Source: Euptelea pleiosperma (Eukaryota > Streptophyta > Magnoliopsida > Ranunculales > Eupteleaceae). Taken from it: a stretch of DNA of 64,000 bases. Made by a program: the position numbers and the translations under genes. The DNA is taken from the NCBI GenBank assembly GCA_035048495.1, contig CM068540.1, positions 12,136,829 through 12,200,828 on the forward strand, in the 5' to 3' direction. The notes under the pieces were generated by a model. It saw nothing but the letters and a program-made list of their open reading frames with translations. It was not told where the DNA came from and searched no databases. Shown here piece by piece: positions 57,347 through 64,000 of the stretch (within the stretch, counting starts at the first letter, position 1; every line of letters begins with the position of its first letter).

Positions 57347-59580
57347 TGTCACGCCCCGGATTTCAACTACACAAATCCTGAGGTGTGCGCTGCATGTCCT
57401 GAATCCAACGCTTGAATTCAAGGCACGCAAGGCTTTCTCACTCTCTCATCTAACCCAGTTATGAAATTCTAGGGAAATTTTTTTTTTTTTTAAATGCGGA
57501 AGCGCAAATCTACCTAGCTATACATCTATACCTATTCCATTTCATTTAACATGAAGAGCCGAATAAGTTATAACGAAGCTAACTGTTGCCAATATATTTC
57601 CCAAGTGTTATCGTGATACCATACTATAGAAAGGTTGTAATATCAAATGATACATATTTATAGGGAAACAAGATAATTGAATAATCTAAAGATAACTACC
57701 TACTCGATCATAATATCGAAATCAACATGCTCCATCGCGTCTGGACATCATTCCAAAATCGGTCTGGATAACTCTTGAGATTTTCTCTGCAAGGAACTGT
57801 AGGTGGATGAGCTTTTATGAAAAAGCTCGTAAGTATGCCCAACTTCTACAACATGTCAGGGGATAAAATATTTTATAAATCAAAACTCGGGCAAATCATT
57901 TTGGCCACGATATAAAGGCATGCATAATTATAAAAGAACTAAAGTTAGAAATATAATGAACATCATGTATTTGAAACAAAGCAAGAATAATAATGTCATG
58001 GATGCATGAGTTTGCAGTTCATAAATCAATAATAGTGGCAGGCCCAAGTCGTAACCTCCCGGCCCACACCGGGCATTACTCATGAGTCTACCTATAGCAT
58101 GCAATATATAGTCCATTTTCCTTCATTAACTATCATCTTTCCACTTTATGAATCGGGACCCAGTCCCACAAGTTTATTTGGACCACTAGAAATACCGACT
58201 GATTTTCTCACCACATCTGCCAAGGTATCTGCTTGTTTTCTCACCACCCCAACGTAGTATCTGACTGGTTTTCTTATCACCCCAGCCTGGGTATCTTTCC
58301 AAATCAATCCATCATCTCATATCCAACTCATCAGTACCTATATACATAGCTCCCAAGTTCACTGTCTAGAGTCTGTCCCGTAACCAATTTCACCGCTGGT
58401 CAGACGTTCGACGACTGCAGATTTACTAAGGATTCAAAGCTCATCCGGTGCGGCTGCCCACCTACACCTGCGTCTAATGCCCATCGGGCGATCATATATC
58501 TCTAGTGTCCGGTGATCACACAAAGAAAATCATGATTATCTTATTACATGATCGGTGTCGTTTAAATCCAAAGATTCCTCGAATCATGCAACAATCCTAA
58601 CATTTCAAAATGTGCAAGTATAGAGATATATAATCATAATGCATAAAACAAATCTGATATGCAAGTTAAAGCATTTCATTTGAAGAACATTTTAAATAAA
58701 GCAGTTTTGGTTCTAAGAAATGTCTAATACAAGGCACGAAGGAGAAGAGAAGCCACTTACAGTTAAACGCTCTAATTTTTCTTCTTTTATCGCTTCTGCT
58801 TTGAGGTCGTATGCCGACGCCCTAATATAGTTTAAGATTGAGAAATTAGGAGAACTTAAAGTGATAAAAACATAATCGACAAAACGAGGTCTCTTAAACT
58901 AACTTTAGTTCTGGCCTAGACTCTTCAGGAACCCTAATCTCAATTAGAATGGTTAGACAATGGTCAATCCCTGTTCAATTAATCTAACTCAGATCAGTAA
59001 TCAGAGTTCGTGAAGTTCTATCCTACACGGGAGAAACCCTAAATAAGCAACCTAACGAATTTAGTTAATCTTGTCTAAGTCGGCCAAACCGATCGGGCTT
59101 CGACGGCTTACGAAAAGGTGAGTGAGTTAAACTGACATGCCAATAAAAATGCGGATAGTTCAAAATTTCGTTGCTCGGTTAAAGTCCGATAAATTCGATC
59201 TCAGGTAAAAGTTTGACAAAACCACATCCTAATTGGTGGCTCGGAAAATTGTCTATCGTTGCTATGCGGACCTTCGATTTCTAATTTGTACGGGCTCATG
59301 ATCACGATTATTTCCCTTGATATTAATACAAGTTTAACGTTTTGGTTGGAATTATCGACGAACGGCCCTAACCATGATTGGGTCTATGATCTTCAAAAAC
59401 TTCGACGCCTTAACTACTATTGGCAGTGATTATAAAATTCACATTTAGCAATTCTGCCGGCAATGCATGTGCTTAAAATGTGTCACCATGCGACGACTCA
59501 TTCGCATCAACTCTATTCTAGCCTAATTGACCTAGTAACAATCATTTCAATATATTTTATTTGTTTATTATTATTCTTAC

Positions 59581-59617
<37 letters not shown>

Positions 59618-62600
59618 TTGTTTAACTTATTTCTCATGTATAATATTTTCATTAATGGCATTTGTATAAGTACTTTCATTATTTCAATTATTATATATAT
59701 ATGGGTTAACATCTATCCCAATTGGTTTTGTCCCTGCCACTTCATATCTAACACATCTGCATGACAATAGTTGTTATTCCTCCATGATAATTTATCAATA
59801 TTATGATACTTATTATACACCTTGCTCAATATCCTTATATTCTTTTGTTTATTCCTTTATGTACATTAGTTTCTTAACAACTCAATTACAATTTGTTTTC
59901 TATTAACTATATGTACCATTTTCTTTTGACTAGCATATGTTGACAACGTAAGTGCATTGGTGATGACATCGTCACTATTCACAAGTCTATTATTTATTTC
60001 ATTTTAAAAAAAGCTCATATCCATGTCACCAATATTTTATGCTTTTCTAATGGTTCTCATCATTATTTTATGTCACTTTCTTATATTATTATTTTCCTTT
60101 CATCTTCTATGCCGATGTAAATTTATGCCCACATGGATAATAACGTTGTTAAACCCCTCATTTACTTTTCATTATTTGGTAAGATACACATTATCTTTTC
60201 TCTTATTCACCGTGTTTTACTTCATCCACATTTCAGGTTTGCATGGCAAAGGGAGGCAGGTGTTAGTTGGTGTTAAGGGAAGTCTAACGGCTGCAATGGT
60301 TGGCGTCAAGTGATGGACTAAAACAGTGGATAGCTGGAAGTCCATAAGGCAAGCTGCACGGGTTAGTAATAGGGCTGCATGGACATTAGGCCATAGCGGA
60401 CATTAGGCCATAACCTAGATGAACCTACGAACCCATAATCGCCATGGTTGGTGACATCCAACCGTTGTATTGAAGACACTTCGTGTGTTGAATCTGAATG
60501 GTGGGAAATTGTGTAGCAACGGGAGCATGGTCATGTTAGATGGAGTGTTAAAGAAGATGGTCGGTAAGCAAAGGACGGAGCGAACTTGCATGGTTGGTTA
60601 GCGTGGGTTGCATGACAGCTGGCTGTTCAAGGGGATGGTTGGATGCATGGAGGAGGTGAGAAGGTTGTGGGAAGCCTAGGACAAGTATGAGGCTTCAATA
60701 GTGCCATGTGGTGGAAGGTGGGTCGAACTCGTGTGAATGCATGGGTGTAAATCACCTCAACCCGACTATAACATGCATGGGACGTGAGTTTCTGCTAGTG
60801 TCTCCACCACTCCAAAGTAGCCACATGCATGAAGGAAAGATGGAGATGGCAGCAAGCCCACAACACTTGGTGTAATATCATGCACTAGGTTGGATTGCAT
60901 GCGAGATCACGGTTTCAATCGTCGACGCAAGATGATCAAGGAGGACAGCTGGACTTGATAGTGTCCATGACGTGATCCACACGATACGAGTTAAGGAGTC
61001 GACTTGTCATGGGTGTTGACATGCCGTAGCTGGAATGAATTCCATCTCATGGATTGGTTTAAACCGTGGATTTCGAGCATTACATGGAAGAAGTAGCACA
61101 CTAGACACATGGTTGTTTGCCCCATTTTCTTTATAAAAACTTATCATTATTATATTTTTATCATGTAAATACATATATAAATACATATTAGTATATATAT
61201 ATTTTTTTCTTGTTCATTGTTCTCTCTCATTGTTCTTTACATTTTTTTTTCTTTCCTTCTTCAAATTTCAACGGAGCCTGCAACTAAGCTGTATACCAGC
61301 AAACAAGGGGTCCTTTCCCCACGCTTAACTCGGCCAAACAAGGTTCGGAAAGCCTCCTAAAGGATCCAATCAACTCTCTACACTCTCCTCTTTCTAGTCT
61401 ACCCATTTTGTTTGGATTTAATGGGCGTTAAGGCCTTAATTTTTCACCACAATAACACCTAGTTGTGTGGACTGTTACAGCACCTTCTTGATGGCCATTA
61501 ATGGCCCTCAAAGCCACCCAAAACCCTCAATGAAATCTCATTTTATCCTTATCAATTGCATCCCAAAAATGACCCACATGCCTCTAAATTAGTCGGAACG
61601 CAGACTGATTTAAGAAAAAAAAAACGTCCTTTAATGGACTGGGTTTGCAGCAGAAAAACACCCCCAAAATTATCCAAAAATCCACTCTTATTTTCATAAT
61701 AATTTTCCTTATAGCAGTCTTTGTTCTATACAAAACCCCTCAAACAATCTCTACTTCCTCAATCTAAATCCTAGATTTTTAAACTAAACTTAATAGCTAA
61801 ATAAAAACAGAATTAACACAAGAATAAAGAGATGAAGAAAGAATGGTGGATCACCTACCTCTCGCCAAAATCCCGCAACAATTTGAAGCCGATGGAATCC
61901 ACTAATAGATATTAAACTTGGGCCTTCAAATATCAAGAACCCCCTTCAAATCTCCTCCCACGGTTGTTGTTTTGTTAACAATTGAAAGTGGGTTGGTTTA
62001 ATGAACAAAAGGGCACCATTGGAATTTCCCATGCCAAGAGACATGTGTCACATGACTGAAACACCCTAAAGTTATGTGGTGAATATACCTCCATGTGTCA
62101 CCACCTGGTAGATTTCTTGATGGGCAAGCTCCTTTGGTGACATTATGGTGGGGTATGGTGCATATTATTATGTTGCATCGGGCTGTTCCAACTCAGCAAT
62201 TTCGGGATTGAACACGCAATTTTTTTTTTGAGTGATGTAACAGCATTGCATAACAACACACCTAGCACCAATGCACAAGGTTCGTTTTGGGATTCTGGTT
62301 GACCGATTGAGCTAGAATACTCTGATCTTTACAATCTTATGGTCAAAATTGAGTATTTCGACAAGATCCATTCGTCGGTACGGTCCAATTTGTCTAAAAA
62401 TCCATGATTTCCATTTTGATCTGGAGATTTCTTTACGTGTTTCCCGATAAAGTTTGAAAGTTCTATTTGATATAACAAAAGTGAATGGCCATCTGTACTA
62501 GGGTTATTACACTCCCACATTTTTTTTTTCTTCATTCTCTAATGGCATGCTAGTAAATATTGAAAAGGACAAGTTTGTCTTTTCACTAAACTTGTGACAC

Positions 62601-63152
62601 ATTTGTCATTTATTTAAAAGTGTTGCCCGACACACGACGGCATCCTATGGTGCGACTCGGCACATGTCGAAATATAGGGTGTGGTAGGCGGGGATGGTTG
62701 ATATCCCTAAAATGTTCACTACGACGTATGGTGGTTACACCAATCAATTGTACACTTGAAAGTGCTTTCCTTCTAAAATACGATGGGGATCGATCATCAA
62801 TGATCAGACCATACGGATGCGAAAGGCGTTCAGTCCTCTTCAACCTAACGGTCTAGATGAAATTTGGGTGATGAGAGCACGGTGAGATTAAGTTAACATG
62901 GTAAATCTGACACCTAATTTAAGTCAATTATGTGTTAAAATGGAATTCCGAACATATCGTAACTCCCGAGATGACTAAAGAAGTGATGTTACTGTGATAA
63001 GAGAGTTCCCATAGTTAAGGGCATCTTAGGATCATGAGGTATGACCCAAACTCGAGGAAAAAGTGATCGAAAATGGGTCCAAAGTCCTGGTAGGGGACCC
63101 GAATACCTCGAAAAGAACCCGAAAGGTCGACCCGAAAATCTGGGTCATTACA
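57347..63152. mobile_element. 5.8-kb solo LTR or LTR-like element (TSD AGAAT)
   Basis: Starts TGTCACGCCCCGGATTTC and ends TCTGGGTCATTACA, with exact duplications AGAAT at 57342-57346 and 63153-63157. The transposase domain resumes right after it. Its ends are those of the 9974-14025 family in opposite orientation (TGTAATGACCC.../...GGGGCGTGACA on the minus strand). There is no gag, pol or internal terminal repeat. At 5806 bp it is unusually long for one LTR and could hide an old nested insertion. It contains an (ATT)n run at 59580-59618 and (TA)n runs near 59691 and 61190. Confidence 0.85.
59580..59618. repeat. (ATT)n microsatellite
   Basis: About 13 uninterrupted TAT/ATT trinucleotides inside the 5.8-kb LTR. 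It explains the Leu/Ile-only frames in this place. Confidence 0.95.
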
Positions 63153-63563
63153 AGAATACTGTTGTGTTATTCAAATGTCATTGGTATGATGTCATAAATA
63201 GTGGGGGATTCAAGCAAGATGAGTATGGGTTCAACTGTGTTAATGTCAGACGAACCTTAACTACAAATGAACCATTCATTCTTGCAAATTAAGCACAACA
63301 AAATTTTTATATCCAAGACACCACCAGTGATGATTGGCGCGTCGCAATAAAGACAACACCACGGGACACATACGATATGGCATCGACAAATTAGCTTCAA
63401 GAATAGCCTTTCCAAGAAAATGAGTCTAGGTTGCACTTTGATTATTCAATCGACACCAATGATGAGGTTCTCACTTGGAGTAGGAATGATATCGACGATA
63501 TTGTGGTTGAAGGACAGTTTGCAGCAGATGAAGCCTTTGTTGACGATGGAGATGATTGTACTT
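63153..63563 (+). pseudogene. CACTA transposase pseudogene, 3' end (DUF4216 remainder)
   Basis: Directly after the solo LTR the frame reads VVLFKCHWYDV, DEYGFNCVNV and EPFILAN, the core of DUF4216, whose first half (GYIVNGFRFHT) lies at 57144-57176. It then continues over a TAA at 63290 through DDWRVAIKTTPRDTYDM and two more stops to an acidic tail ending near 63563, the usual end of these transposases. The split site and phase agree with one gene cut by the LTR. A one-base loss just before 57346 shifts the frame. Confidence 0.85.
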
Positions 63564-63763
63564 AGTATAAAGTTGAATATCAATTGTAGTAATGTTCTTT
63601 TTGTAAGATGTCTAATTAATAAGATTGAATATTGTTGTATCAATTATTATAATGTTCTCTAATGGCTATATTTATTTATTCATATTCTTTATGTATTTAT
63701 CCATCTTGATGATGTTGACATATATGTGTATATATAATTCATGATTCATGCAGGAATTTAAAA

Positions 63764-63806
63764 ATGTCTAGTCGGAGTCGAAAATTCGCTAGAGCTAGAG
63801 CGCTGC
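63764..63806 (+). pseudogene. first codons of a second CACTA gene, cut by an LTR
   Basis: After a splice-acceptor-like TTCATGCAG (63744-63752), an ATG at 63764 opens a short Ser/Arg-rich frame (MSSRSRKFARARALL), then an LTR starts at 63807. The position, downstream of the transposase, is where CACTA elements carry their second, regulatory gene. The sequence is too short to assign. Confidence 0.4.
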
Positions 63807-64000
63807 TGTAATGACCCTATTTCTAGCAATATTATAGTAGACATTTTATAATATTTTGAACATTATATGTATGCCATTTTAAAGGTCTCAACAATAGCTT
63901 TCTATCGGTATCAAGTTTGTCCAAATCGGACGTGCGAGTCAAAAGTTATTGTGTTTAGTTCTGGGCAACATTTTAAGTTTTTATTAAAATTTGAAAAAAA
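63807..64000 (+). mobile_element. start of another long LTR, truncated by window end
   Basis: TGTAATGACCCTATTTC begins here. It is the same kind of end as the minus-strand start of the 57347-63152 LTR (TGTAATGACCCAGATTTT). GCTGC (63802-63806) should recur at the far end, outside the window, if this is an intact insertion. Confidence 0.6.

Overview
This is nuclear DNA from a flowering plant with a repeat-rich genome. The species cannot be told from the sequence. I recognise no conserved host gene, no tRNA or rRNA gene and no CRISPR array. Almost everything that can be identified is transposable-element sequence: Athila-type Ty3/gypsy, Ty1/copia, very long solo LTRs with TGTAATACCCC/GGGGCGTGACA ends, one large CACTA transposon, a TRIM-like element and hAT-type MITEs.

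Bases 1-32430 are one nested stack. A gag-only copia element on the minus strand (3' LTR 538-4943, internal region 4944-7894, 5' LTR 7895-8075 continuing at 30823-31582) was hit repeatedly. Its 3' LTR holds a solo Athila LTR (1919-4653, TSD TTTGA). Its 5' LTR holds a solo LTR of its own copia family (8076-30817, TSD CCTCC). Inside that sits a solo Athila LTR (8729-29864, TSD AAGAC). That LTR was split by a long solo LTR of another family (9974-14025, TSD AAAAC) and by a larger Athila element (15590-28830) with LTR, tRNA-Asp-type primer-binding site, gag and pol. The gag-pol frame of that element is split by yet another Athila solo LTR (21805-24683, TSD TTGTC). All five solo LTRs of the stack have exact 5-bp target duplications, so the insertion order can be read directly.

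Bases 31583-36488 hold a truncated plus-strand copia LTR fused to a minus-strand Athila remnant (LTR start, 3' non-coding region, protease-RT linker). Bases 36500-41000 are a patchwork of about 170-bp repeats, a TRIM-like element, two MITEs with 8-bp target duplications and a 125-bp foldback. Bases 40860-44754 carry a decayed copia polyprotein (integrase tail, then RT start) interrupted by about 2.6 kb that includes a 153-bp tandem array with a hairpin in each unit.

From 44959 to the window end the sequence looks like a CACTA transposon: a CACTACAAGAAAA terminus with subterminal repeats, an exon-like stretch, and a transposase pseudogene (54157-57346 and 63153-63563). It is broken by solo LTRs at 49354-52996 (TSD TCAAT) and 57347-63152 (TSD AGAAT), and by a further LTR starting at 63807.

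No element is intact. Where stop codons interrupt pol or the transposase, most can be explained by C-to-T change, as expected for methylated, silenced plant repeats. The most unusual signals lie inside the LTRs: clustered CCAATCGATT palindromes in the copia LTR; a tRNA-like A/B-box module, repeated perfect hairpins and a conserved splice donor in the Athila LTRs; and covarying hairpins in the 153-bp array.
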